Positions 1 to 6,385 of a stretch of DNA of 9,442 bases are shown here, one piece after another. The DNA lies in NCBI GenBank assembly GCA_002396325.1, contig DGXM01000045.1:1-9442 (forward strand), written 5' to 3'. How positions within the stretch are numbered: position 1 is the first letter of the stretch; every line of letters begins with the position of its first letter. The DNA is from Treponema sp. UBA4232. Lineage in GTDB: Bacteria > Spirochaetota > Spirochaetia > Treponematales > Treponemataceae. The notes beneath the pieces were generated by a model, which was given only the letters and a program-made list of their open reading frames with translations, did not search any database and had not been told where the DNA came from. A program made the translations under genes and the position numbers.

Positions 1-744
1 AATGCATTTTTCAAGCTGAACCTGGCCCGACTGAATCAGATAGAAACAATCTCCCGGCTCGAATTCGCTGATGATTACCGTGCCGTCGGTGTACTGCTTT
101 GAGAAGCGTTCGAACATCGGAAGCTCGAAGGCCTTGAGTGCGGAATTATCGTCACCGCTGACCACTTCGCTTGAACCGCTGTCTGAGGAATTTCCGAGGG
201 CTCTGCGTTTTTCCTGTGTGATGGCCTGCTCCATGAGCTTTTTCACCATCGGGGCATTTGAGGCTGACGGAAATTTTGCAAGAATCTTTTCGCACACCGT
301 GACGCATGACCGGAACTTCTGCTCGTCGAAGAAACACTTTGCCACTATGAGCATACCGGTTTCCGGCGGGAAGGAAATTGCATCCGTCTTCAGGATTGTC
401 TCGGTCTTTCTGTGCATCTGGCGCAGGCTCTTGCTGAAGACCTTGAGCATTTTCATGAGCACGGCCTGATTTGAACCGAAAATCGTTTCGAATTCAGAGA
501 CCGTCATCTGAACAACCTGCGTGTCGGTCACAACGTTTGCCGTTTCCATTTTGGGCTTGTGGGCAAGTGCACTCTTCACGCCGAAGAATTCTCCCACATT
601 CACCAGTTCACTCAACTGGCTGCCGGTTTCCAAATCTGTCTGAGTCAAAACCACTGAGCCTGACTGCAGAATGTACACCCTTTCATCCCGGTCACCCTCG
701 AAGAAAATAATCGAGCCCTTGGCATACGACAAAACTTTTGGCAT
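1..744 (-). CDS. Protein with two cyclic-nucleotide-binding-like domains (partial, 3' end off window)
   Basis: The reading frame runs from an ATG at 744 leftwards with no stop through the window edge: 248 residues seen, C-terminus missing. Residues about 5-110 form a cNMP-binding-type beta roll (FFEGDRDERVYILQSGSV, then GEFFGVKSAL). Residues about 138-160 (FFDEQKFRSCVTVCEKILAKF) resemble a TPR-like helical hairpin, followed by a Ser/Gly/Asp-rich linker at about 194-210. A second roll begins near 218 (FEPGDCFYLIQSGQVQL) and is cut by the edge. The phosphate-binding cassette of the first domain lacks the usual Glu after FG and the usual Arg, so binding of cAMP or cGMP is doubtful. No HTH is visible in the part present. 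The start is supported by AGGAG about 8 bases upstream. It is likely a cytoplasmic signalling or scaffold protein; family assignment is good, function unknown. It is transcribed divergently from the PHP gene. Confidence 0.85.
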   Translation of the reverse strand, partial: MPKVLSYAKGSIIFFEGDRDERVYILQSGSVVLTQTDLETGSQLSELVNVGEFFGVKSALAHKPKMETANVVTDTQVVQMTVSEFETIFGSNQAVLMKMLKVFSKSLRQMHRKTETILKTDAISFPPETGMLIVAKCFFDEQKFRSCVTVCEKILAKFPSASNAPMVKKLMEQAITQEKRRALGNSSDSGSSEVVSGDDNSALKAFELPMFERFSKQYTDGTVIISEFEPGDCFYLIQSGQVQLEKCI

Positions 745-763
745 AACACTTCTCCTGTTTCCA

Positions 764-769
764 AGTATA
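764..769 (-). promoter_or_regulatory. Possible -10 box for the cNMP-binding-like gene
   Basis: On the minus strand this reads TATACT, five of six matches to the -10 consensus. It would start transcription near 757 and give a short leader that still contains the AGGAG ribosome binding site. No good -35 box is seen at 16-18 bp, so this is tentative. Confidence 0.3.
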
Positions 770-773
770 GGAA

Positions 774-833
774 GGAAATCTCAAAAAACCGACACCAACT
801 CAGATTTCCAGGCTGGCATTTCCGAAGATTTCC
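774..833. repeat. Cluster of GGAAAT/ATTTCC repeats in divergent spacer
   Basis: GGAAATCT at 774-781 is an exact inverted partner of AGATTTCC at 802-809, and AGATTTCC recurs at 826-833, exactly 24 bp from the first copy. A further ATTTCC lies at 818-823. The cluster sits upstream of the -10 proposed for the leftward gene and could be a regulator-binding array or simply low-complexity sequence. The rest of the 745-954 spacer is AT-rich with no gene. Confidence 0.35.
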
Positions 834-935
834 GATTATTTTTATTTCAAAAAGTCCAACCTGCATCACAAAACGGATTCAAGTTAGCACAATCTATCAA
901 AACCATAAAACAGTATATCACATTTTTTAAAATTG

Positions 936-944
936 TGCTATAGT
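936..944 (+). promoter_or_regulatory. Extended -10 promoter of the PHP gene (leaderless type)
   Basis: TGCTATAGT is a full extended -10 motif (TGN plus TATAGT, five of six). The expected start point is about 951-952, only three or four bases before the ATG at 955. No convincing -35 box is seen, as is common for extended -10 promoters. There is no Shine-Dalgarno before the ATG, which agrees with a leaderless or nearly leaderless mRNA. Confidence 0.5.
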
Positions 945-954
945 TTCTTTGAAT

Positions 955-1833
955 ATGATAGATTTACACACACACTCAAAAGCATCTGACGGCACCTATT
1001 CACCCGGCGAACTGCTTCGTTATGCTGCGAAAAAGAACATCAAAACCCTGGCACTGACGGACCACGACACGACAAGCGGCCTTTTGGAAGCTCAGGAAGA
1101 AGCCCGTATCCAAGGAATAACCTTCGTTCCCGGAATTGAACTCACAATCGACTGGCCTACCGGGGAATTCCATATGCTCGGTCTGGGACTGCAGCGCACG
1201 TCTCCGGAATTGAAAGACACCATACTATTTCTTCGGCAGGAACGCAGAAATCGTAACCTAAAAATGTCAGAAAAACTAAAAGATTTCGGGATTCAGGTGG
1301 ATTACGACGAACTGGTTGAAAAATTCCAGACTGAAAACATCGGACGTCCGCACTTCGCTCAGGTAATGGTGGAAAAAGGCTACATCAAAACCCGGCAGGA
1401 GGCTTTCGACCGGTATTTTGCATCCGGCCGCCCCTGTTACGTGAACAGAGTGGGAGAAGATTTGGCAAAGGCGGTGCAGGCAGTAAAGAGTTCAGGAGGA
1501 GTACCGGTACAGGCCCACCCTCTTTCGATGTACGTGTCGTGGGGCAAGATGGAAGAAACAATGAGCGGCATACACGAAAAAGGCGTGATGGGACTTGAGG
1601 CATGGCATTCCGGCATAAGGATTGCAGAAGCCGAGAGACTTGAGAAACTTGCCCGTAAATTCGGAATGATTGTTACCGGCGGTTCCGATTTCCACGGAGA
1701 AAAAGTACGCGCGGACAGAAGAATCGGAATCACAGCGGGAAAAAGGCCTGTGGAGGAGCGTCTTTGGGAAGATGAACTCAAACCTATGCTCGAAAAGATT
1801 CACGGAGACCCGTCGCTGGAGTTTGAAGGCTGA
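955..1833 (+). CDS. PHP-domain metal-dependent phosphoesterase (RNase AM / 3',5'-nucleoside bisphosphate phosphatase family)
   Basis: This 292-residue protein carries the PHP metal-site motifs in order: DLHTHS (His5, His7) with SDG, TDHD (Asp36-His37-Asp38), GIEL (Glu62), His73, GRPH (His133), QAHP (His188) and GSDFHG (Asp245, His247). These fit a three-metal PHP phosphoesterase of the YciV/RNase AM type. Family members hydrolyse pAp-like 3',5'-bisphosphates and trim RNA 5' ends in the cytoplasm. Length is typical and no polymerase domain is attached, so it is not a DNA polymerase PHP module. I chose the ATG at 955 because DLHTHS normally lies at the extreme N-terminus; an in-frame TTG at 949 would add two residues. 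No ribosome binding site precedes either start, while an extended -10 lies 11 bp upstream. It stands alone on its strand. Family is secure; the exact substrate is inferred. Confidence 0.9.
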   Translation: MIDLHTHSKASDGTYSPGELLRYAAKKNIKTLALTDHDTTSGLLEAQEEARIQGITFVPGIELTIDWPTGEFHMLGLGLQRTSPELKDTILFLRQERRNRNLKMSEKLKDFGIQVDYDELVEKFQTENIGRPHFAQVMVEKGYIKTRQEAFDRYFASGRPCYVNRVGEDLAKAVQAVKSSGGVPVQAHPLSMYVSWGKMEETMSGIHEKGVMGLEAWHSGIRIAEAERLEKLARKFGMIVTGGSDFHGEKVRADRRIGITAGKRPVEERLWEDELKPMLEKIHGDPSLEFEG

Positions 1834-1864
1834 TTTTTTCAATAAGGTCAATCCAATCCCGGTC

Positions 1865-1899
1865 TCAAAAGGTATCGCAGCCGGATTCAATCCCCTTAA
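1865..1899. repeat. Degenerate copy of a dispersed palindromic element
   Basis: These 35 bases match 4011-4045 at 29 positions, sharing the core AAGGTATYGCAGYCGG followed by TTCAAT. This copy lacks the right-hand complementary arm present at 4064-4076. It lies 31 bp after the PHP stop and about 110 bp before the next start, in a spacer (1834-2010) without a gene. A separate 6-bp hairpin (TGCTTC/GAAGCA, 1907-1926) follows it. Confidence 0.55.
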
Positions 1900-1964
1900 A
1901 AAGAAATGCTTCCTGCATGTGAAGCACGGCCCGCAGATGTGATTTCTTTCCGCTGAAATTTAAT

Positions 1965-2006
1965 TTGACTTTTGGATGGAAATACCAGTAACTTATAAAG
2001 AGGAGG
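1965..2006 (+). promoter_or_regulatory. Possible promoter and strong RBS of the TPM operon
   Basis: TTGACT at 1965-1970 is a good -35 box, but the best -10-like sequence (TTATAA at 1993-1998) is 22 bp away, longer than normal, and would overlap the ribosome binding site. The AGGAGG at 2001-2006 is a full Shine-Dalgarno four bases before the ATG at 2011 and decides that start over the ATG at 2038. The promoter is weakly supported; the ribosome binding site is clear. Confidence 0.35.
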
Positions 2007-2010
2007 TAAA

Positions 2011-2715
2011 ATGCGGTATAATAAATTGCTCAAAAAAATGGCCCTCACAAAAGAGGACTATGCGGATATACAGACGGCGCTTTCAGATGTCCATAAAAAA
2101 ACATCAGGACGCATTTCACTTGCAGTCATCGCGGAAAGTTCCAGTTATGCGTTCTGGGAAATGCTTGCGGCGTTCTTTTCGACGTTCGGGCTTTTTGCCT
2201 GCCTTATCCCCCTCTCTTCCCAGATTTACTCCTGGCTGGGACGTACATTCTGGGGCGAGCAGCCCTGGTATCTTGCTGTTTTCCTTGCCTTGGTCTGCGG
2301 AACACTTACGATTGCGTTGTATTTCTTCTATAATATACCTGCCCTGGACAGAATAATCATCCCACAGGTGGCCAGAAGAAGGATTGTGAGCAACCGTGCC
2401 ATGCGTCGTTTTGCGGAAAGCGGAATCTACCGTGCCCCGAAAGGCTCCGGAATCCTCATCTTTGTGTCATATCTTGAAAGGGAAGTACGTATCGTGGCGG
2501 ACAAGGGCGTGAGTGAAAAGGTTTCACAGGATTTGTGGAATCTCATTGCCGATGAAATGTCGGAATTCCTTGCGCGTGGACAGGAAAAGGAAGCCTGGCT
2601 CCATGCAGTGAAAAGATGCGGTGAGCTCCTTGCGGAACATTATCCCCCTTCTGAAGATGATGAACCCGCCTCCCCTCAGGGACTTGTTGTATTGGAGGAT
2701 GAGAAATGGGCGTAA
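2011..2715 (+). CDS. TPM-domain membrane protein with the domain split by a membrane hairpin
   Basis: The 234-residue protein begins with a cytosolic-looking segment (LTKEDYADIQTAL, then KKTSGRISLAVI, about 12-41) typical of the first part of a TPM fold. Two hydrophobic segments follow at about 48-70 and 85-108. After them, residues about 117-212 (RAMRRFAESGIY, GSGILIFVSYLEREVRIVADKG, then a helical region ending CGELLAEHYPP) supply the rest of the fold. This arrangement is known from a widespread family of small membrane proteins annotated as TPM domain proteins; their biochemical role is not settled. The acidic tail (SEDDEP) is unremarkable. It overlaps the next gene by 10 bp, which implies translational coupling. 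LemA, a frequent TPM neighbour, is absent. Function unknown. Confidence 0.85.
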   Translation: MRYNKLLKKMALTKEDYADIQTALSDVHKKTSGRISLAVIAESSSYAFWEMLAAFFSTFGLFACLIPLSSQIYSWLGRTFWGEQPWYLAVFLALVCGTLTIALYFFYNIPALDRIIIPQVARRRIVSNRAMRRFAESGIYRAPKGSGILIFVSYLEREVRIVADKGVSEKVSQDLWNLIADEMSEFLARGQEKEAWLHAVKRCGELLAEHYPPSEDDEPASPQGLVVLEDEKWA

Positions 2716-3551
2716 AAAGAAACAACGGAACATGGCCTGCACTCATAATGATGATGGTTGCCATCGGAATTCCTCTTTTGGGTGTCTATCTTTTAACAAA
2801 GCAGGGAAAGGTTAAAATCCCCTTCAGCGGAGAAACGGAAATTCCCTTGGAAATGTCTGCGGTTCCCTTTGGAACTCCGCGCCAAAACGGATTCAGCAGC
2901 GGCAGGGCCTATTTGCGCGAGTATACAAAAGATGAAAGAGGTCTTTACAATCTGAGCGGTCCCGTCATGGATACGGCCCATGTAATAGGCGACAAAACTT
3001 TTACGGAACTCACAGATTTCCTTTTGGATTTGGAAAACAAAACCGGACTGCAGATTGCGGTTCTCACAGTGGAAAGTCTTGACGGCGATTCTCTGAATGA
3101 CTTCTGCATACGTCAAATGGAAAAATGGAAACTCGGACAGGAAGGTGTTGACGACGGAGCGTTGCTTGCCGTTGCGGTAAAAGAACACGGCATAAGAATC
3201 GAAGCGGCTCCCGGAGTTCAGAAACTTCTGACGGATTCCCGCATATCACGCATTGTCCGTTCGGGTATGGTCAAGTCCTTCCAGAAAAAGGATTTTGACG
3301 CGGGAATCACCGGTGCGGTGAAAAATATGGCAGGCATACTTTCAGGCAACGGCGACTTGGTTTCAAAACAGGTTCGCGAGGCAGGAAACAGGCCGGAAGA
3401 CACCACGACTCTTTGGGTTGTGGCAGGATTTTTCATCCTCGGCTGGATTCTGATTCTTTGGTCCATTCTGCACAACCACGGTGCCTCATATACCGCGGTC
3501 AGGACAACTGTGAAAGACGGTCCTTCCGGCGGGGCCTCGGCATGCTGGTGA
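2706..3551 (+). CDS. TPM-domain protein (YgcG-like) with N- and C-terminal membrane segments
   Basis: A membrane segment at about 11-31 is followed by a TPM domain at about 85-214 (VMDTAHVIGD, TGLQIAVLTVESLDG, WKLGQEGVDDGALLAVA, then GIRIEAAPG), which should face the periplasm. A second membrane segment lies at about 236-255. Related YgcG-like proteins end in a long Gly/Ser-rich tail closing with a GGASGxW-like sequence. Here the tail is only about 25 residues and closes with GGASACW, so the glycine-rich stretch appears to have been lost. GGAGG at 2694-2698 supports the ATG at 2706, inside the end of the preceding gene. It overlaps the next gene as well. TPM domains have been linked to phosphatase activity and photosystem repair in other lineages, but no function should be assumed here. 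Confidence 0.85.
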   Translation: MGVKRNNGTWPALIMMMVAIGIPLLGVYLLTKQGKVKIPFSGETEIPLEMSAVPFGTPRQNGFSSGRAYLREYTKDERGLYNLSGPVMDTAHVIGDKTFTELTDFLLDLENKTGLQIAVLTVESLDGDSLNDFCIRQMEKWKLGQEGVDDGALLAVAVKEHGIRIEAAPGVQKLLTDSRISRIVRSGMVKSFQKKDFDAGITGAVKNMAGILSGNGDLVSKQVREAGNRPEDTTTLWVVAGFFILGWILILWSILHNHGASYTAVRTTVKDGPSGGASACW

Positions 3552-3931
3552 GTAAGGGAAAGCAAAAAAAAATCCTTTTCCGATGGGGAGATGCTGTCGC
3601 GCTGATTGTGTGTGCCGCACTTTTCGTGTTTTCTCTTTTCTTTGCAGGCCGCGGAGGTTCTTCTGCGTCTTTGTGCGTGGAGTGCGGCGGCGAGGAATAC
3701 CGTTATCCTCTGGACAAAGACGGCGTTTATACCGTGCACGGACTTCTCGGTGATTCCGTAATCAAAGTGGAAAACGGCGAGGCTCATTTTATTGAATCTC
3801 CCTGCAGAAACAAAAACTGTGTATTTGCCGGGAAAATCTCCAGAACCGGGGAGTGGGCCGCCTGTCTTCCAAATGACGTGCTGATCCGTATAGACGGTGA
3901 AAATGATGAAGTGGATGCGCTTTCGTTTTGA
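3542..3931 (+). CDS. NusG domain II-like membrane-anchored protein
   Basis: This 129-residue protein has one N-terminal membrane segment (about 15-36) followed by a compact beta domain at about 45-120. Motifs EEYRYPLDKDGVYTV, IKVENGEAHFIESPC, NKNCVFAGKIS and ACLPNDVLIRI match the stand-alone NusG domain II family, including the paired cysteines (Cys88, Cys93) and the CLPN motif. Known family members are small extracytoplasmic proteins, often near quinone, polyprenyl or Rnf genes, with no established role; they are not the transcription factor NusG. The ATG at 3542 overlaps the previous gene by 10 bp. A GTG at 3548, overlapping by 4 bp, is an alternative. A longer in-frame reading upstream lies wholly inside the TPM gene and is not used. 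It is the last gene of the three-gene operon. Confidence 0.85.
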   Translation: MLVSKGKQKKILFRWGDAVALIVCAALFVFSLFFAGRGGSSASLCVECGGEEYRYPLDKDGVYTVHGLLGDSVIKVENGEAHFIESPCRNKNCVFAGKISRTGEWAACLPNDVLIRIDGENDEVDALSF

Positions 3932-3933
3932 TT

Positions 3934-3958
3934 TGTGCATAGAAAGTCGGTTTGCACA
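3934..3958. other. Small hairpin downstream of the TPM operon
   Basis: TGTGCA (3934-3939) pairs with TGCACA (3953-3958) across a 13-base loop just after the stop codon of the NusG-like gene. No T-run follows, so it is not a standard intrinsic terminator. It could still mark or protect the 3' end of the operon mRNA. Confidence 0.3.
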
Positions 3959-3972
3959 CTGTTATTCCAAAT

Positions 3973-4007
3973 CACCAACACTCGACGCAGAGCGTCGAGG
4001 TATGGTG
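3973..4007. repeat. Palindromic element: nested hairpin with AGA triloop
   Basis: CTCGACGC (3981-3988) and GCGTCGAG (3992-3999) form a perfect 8-bp stem closed by the triloop AGA. An outer stem, CACCA (3973-3977) with TGGTG (4003-4007), is separated from it by a 3x3 internal loop. The 15-base core CGACGCAGAGCGTCG (3983-3997) recurs exactly at 4049-4063. No T-run follows. It looks like a dispersed palindromic repeat unit. Confidence 0.65.
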
Positions 4008-4010
4008 TTC

Positions 4011-4076
4011 TCATAAGGTATTGCAGTCGGGTTCAATACCCTTTATTTCGACGCAGAGCGTCGGGGTATTGAACCC
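4011..4076. repeat. Compound palindrome with alternative pairings upstream of radA
   Basis: GGGTTCAATACCC (4029-4041) is perfectly complementary over 13 bp to GGGTATTGAACCC (4064-4076). Inside lies a 7-base bulge and then the 6-bp AGA-triloop hairpin at 4049-4063. The central CAATACC (4034-4040) can instead pair with the upstream GGTATTG (4017-4023), giving a 7-bp hairpin that excludes the larger one. The left half matches 1865-1899. It ends 35 bp before the radA ATG and would lie in the radA leader if transcription starts upstream. No T-run follows. Confidence 0.65.
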
Positions 4077-4111
4077 TCCGCACGAATAAAAAGATTTTAC
4101 GGAGAAAGATT

Positions 4112-5467
4112 ATGGCAAAAAAGGGTTCTGTGGTCTACAAATGTTCGAATTGCGGCTATACCCAGCCCAAGTGGCTTGGAAAATGTCCTGAGTGCGGAGA
4201 GTGGAATTCTCTGGAGGAATGCATTGTGGATCCGAATGCGGCATCTCCTCTTTTGAAGTCCGACGGAAGTGCCGTGAAGGCGAAACCCGTGCCAATGTCG
4301 AAAATCATCGTGCAGGACGAAGGGCGCATCTCGACAGGCAGTGCCGAGTTCGACCGTGTGCTTGGCGGCGGTGCAACGAAAAGATCCGCGGTCCTGATCG
4401 GAGGTGAACCCGGCATCGGAAAATCGACCCTTCTCATTCAGACGGCAGCCTCTGTTTTGAAAAGCGCGGAAAAGGGAAGAATACTTTATGTGTCGGGAGA
4501 GGAGTCGGCAAGTCAGATTAAAGGAAGGGCGGTAAGGCTCGGTCTTGACGTCGGTGCAGTGGAAATCCTCTGTACTCTGCGTCTGGAAGACATCCTTGAT
4601 GCCCTCGACAGCCTGAATCCCGTGATGGTGATAATTGATTCCATCCAGACTGTGTATTCCGTACAGGCAGGTCTTGTGCCGGGGACTGTGAATCAGCTCA
4701 AATACTGTGCAAACGAACTCATTGCCTGGGTGAAGGAACGCGACTCTGTTCTGTTTATGACGGCCCACGTTACCAAAGACGGAATCATTGCAGGTCCGAA
4801 AAGCCTCGAGCACATGGTGGACACAGTGATTTCATTTGAAAGATCGAGCGATGAGTACCGTTTCCTGCGGGCCATGAAAAACCGCTTCGGTTCCATAGAC
4901 GAGCTGGGCATTTTCGAAATGGATTCGGACGGACTCAAAGAAGTTTCCGACCCCAGTTCACTTTTTCTTACGCGGAGACAAGGGGAGACTCCTGCCGGTG
5001 TGGCCTGCGTGCCTGTATTCGAAGGAAGCCGTGTGTTCGTGGTTGAGATTCAGGCTCTTACGGTGCCCGCCAAATCTTCCATAAACAGAGTCTATTCCGA
5101 TAAAGTTGATTCCGCAAGGGTGAGCAGGGTTGCGGCAGTCCTTGAAAAAAGAGCCGGCATACAGTTTTCCGACCAGGACATCTACATAAATGTGGCGGGA
5201 GGTGTGCGTCTTACCGAAAGTGCCATTGATGCTGCTTTGGCGGCGGCTTTGTATTCCGCGCGTACCGATGTGCCTCTGGGGGAAAAAACCGCGGTGGTCG
5301 GCGAACTGAGTCTTGCAGGTGAAATCAGGCCTGTGACCAAACTCAGGCAGCGTGTGAAGACCGCAAGAGAGCTGGGATTTTCAAAAGTGATAGCCCCGTC
5401 TGCTGAAGACAGCGCCCTCGCCGTTGATTCAATAAAATCTCTGGTAAAGGCACTGTTTTCAAAATAG
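4112..5467 (+). CDS. radA: DNA repair protein RadA (Sms), branch-migration ATPase
   Basis: This full-length 451-residue RadA has all family landmarks. A four-cysteine zinc finger lies at Cys11, Cys14, Cys25 and Cys28, with KWLGKCPECGEWNSL. The RecA-like ATPase core has Walker A GGEPGIGKST (97-106), a Walker B-like VMVIID (171-176) and the TAHVTKDG region (217-224). The RadA-specific KNRFG motif is at 256-260, and a Lon-protease-like C-terminal domain runs from about 330 to 451, with GGVRLTE and GELSLAGEIRPV. RadA acts in the cytoplasm with RecA, extending and resolving branched recombination intermediates. GGAG six to seven bases before the ATG supports the start. It stands alone: the palindromic spacer lies before it and convergent potC after it. 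Identification is secure. Confidence 0.97.
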   Translation: MAKKGSVVYKCSNCGYTQPKWLGKCPECGEWNSLEECIVDPNAASPLLKSDGSAVKAKPVPMSKIIVQDEGRISTGSAEFDRVLGGGATKRSAVLIGGEPGIGKSTLLIQTAASVLKSAEKGRILYVSGEESASQIKGRAVRLGLDVGAVEILCTLRLEDILDALDSLNPVMVIIDSIQTVYSVQAGLVPGTVNQLKYCANELIAWVKERDSVLFMTAHVTKDGIIAGPKSLEHMVDTVISFERSSDEYRFLRAMKNRFGSIDELGIFEMDSDGLKEVSDPSSLFLTRRQGETPAGVACVPVFEGSRVFVVEIQALTVPAKSSINRVYSDKVDSARVSRVAAVLEKRAGIQFSDQDIYINVAGGVRLTESAIDAALAAALYSARTDVPLGEKTAVVGELSLAGEIRPVTKLRQRVKTARELGFSKVIAPSAEDSALAVDSIKSLVKALFSK

Positions 5468-5472
5468 ATGAA

Positions 5473-5500
5473 GTTTCAAAAGTCAGACGGGTTTTGAAAC
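5473..5500. terminator. Hairpin between convergent radA and potC (possible bidirectional 3' end)
   Basis: GTTTCAAAA (5473-5481) and TTTTGAAAC (5492-5500) form a perfect 9-bp stem with a 10-base loop in the 54-bp gap between the two stop codons. Stem ends supply short A/T runs on both strands but no separate T-tract follows, so it is at best a weak or bidirectional terminator. Confidence 0.4.
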
Positions 5501-5521
5501 CGGCTCAATAGTCTCTGAAAT

Positions 5522-6385
5522 CTAGCGTGATGATGCGAAGTTTTTGAGTCCGTTCCTGAGCAGAATTGTTATCGAACAGATTATCAGAATCAGCACGAAT
5601 GACAAACTGTTGATTACCGGGCTCACTCCGAACCGTATCATCGAGTAAACGTAAAGAGGAAGCGTCGTGCTTCCCGGGCCGCTCACAAGGAAGGTGATGA
5701 CGTAATCCTCAAGAGACATCGTGATGCTCATCATAAACCCGGAGATGATTCCAGGCATGATTGCGGGGATGATGACTTTGAAGAGTGTCTGCAATTCATT
5801 TGCCCCAAGGTCGTGGCTTGCCTCGATGATTGAATAGTCGAATTCGTCTATGCGGGCGCTCACCATAAGATACACGAACGGCATACAGAAAGTCGTGTGC
5901 GCAATGTATATTGTGAGAAGTCCCAGTGACATCTTTATGCCGCTGAAGAAAATCAGAAGCGAGATTCCCATAATCACTTCAGGAAGAACCATCGGCAGGA
6001 AGCTGATCGACTGGATGTAGCTTTTTCCGAAGAACTTGTACCAGGTGATTCCGATTGCCGCCAGTGTTCCGAGCACGGTTGCAGTGAGCGACGAAGTGAT
6101 TGCGACAAAGAGGCTGTTCCAAAGCGATGACCACAAATCTCCGCTGTCCAAAAAGAGTTTTTCGTACCACACAAAGGAGAATCCTGTGAAAGTGGTGTCT
6201 TTCGATTCATTGAATGAATAGAAAATTATCACGAACAGCGGAATGAACAGAAACATCAGTGAAAGCGCAAGGACTGTCTTTGAAAAACTCACTCTTCCCT
6301 CGTGCTTCCGCCATTCTCTTTTTGCGTGGCGGGCCGGTTCAGAGGGCTTTTGTTTTTTTGCAAAGAGTTTGAACGGATTTTTCAT
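5522..6385 (-). CDS. potC: Spermidine/putrescine ABC transporter permease PotC
   Basis: This 287-residue inner-membrane permease has about six hydrophobic segments, the first at about 36-57. The cytoplasmic coupling motif of the family lies at 186-213 (IIEASHDLGANELQTLFKVIIPA, split here into IIEASHDLGANELQT and LFKVIIPA), where it would contact the ATPase PotA. With PotB it forms the polyamine channel. I chose the ATG at 6385: it overlaps the potB stop as ATGA and has GGGAGG six bases upstream, whereas a longer in-frame reading to 6502 lies wholly within potB. The first 30 residues are basic and longer than in typical PotC. It ends convergently against radA, and no potD follows. The ribosome binding site reads TGGGAGG, complementary to a loop of the candidate RNA at 8756-8904. 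Confidence 0.95.
   Translation of the reverse strand: MKNPFKLFAKKQKPSEPARHAKREWRKHEGRVSFSKTVLALSLMFLFIPLFVIIFYSFNESKDTTFTGFSFVWYEKLFLDSGDLWSSLWNSLFVAITSSLTATVLGTLAAIGITWYKFFGKSYIQSISFLPMVLPEVIMGISLLIFFSGIKMSLGLLTIYIAHTTFCMPFVYLMVSARIDEFDYSIIEASHDLGANELQTLFKVIIPAIMPGIISGFMMSITMSLEDYVITFLVSGPGSTTLPLYVYSMIRFGVSPVINSLSFVLILIICSITILLRNGLKNFASSR

Noticed and set aside
3413..3541. N-terminal extension of the NusG-like protein by 43 residues
   Set aside because: It lies entirely inside the TPM gene, has no domain similarity and moves the membrane segment far from the N-terminus. The ATG at 3542 fits the family.
4029..4041. Possible tRNA T-arm (GGTTCAATACC fits the T-loop consensus)
   Set aside because: Only three base pairs flank the loop, and no acceptor, D or anticodon arms are present. 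The sequence is explained by the larger palindrome.
4097..4813. 238-codon minus-strand frame opposite radA
   Set aside because: It is a shadow of radA, with Cys/His-rich composition and no start signal or domain.
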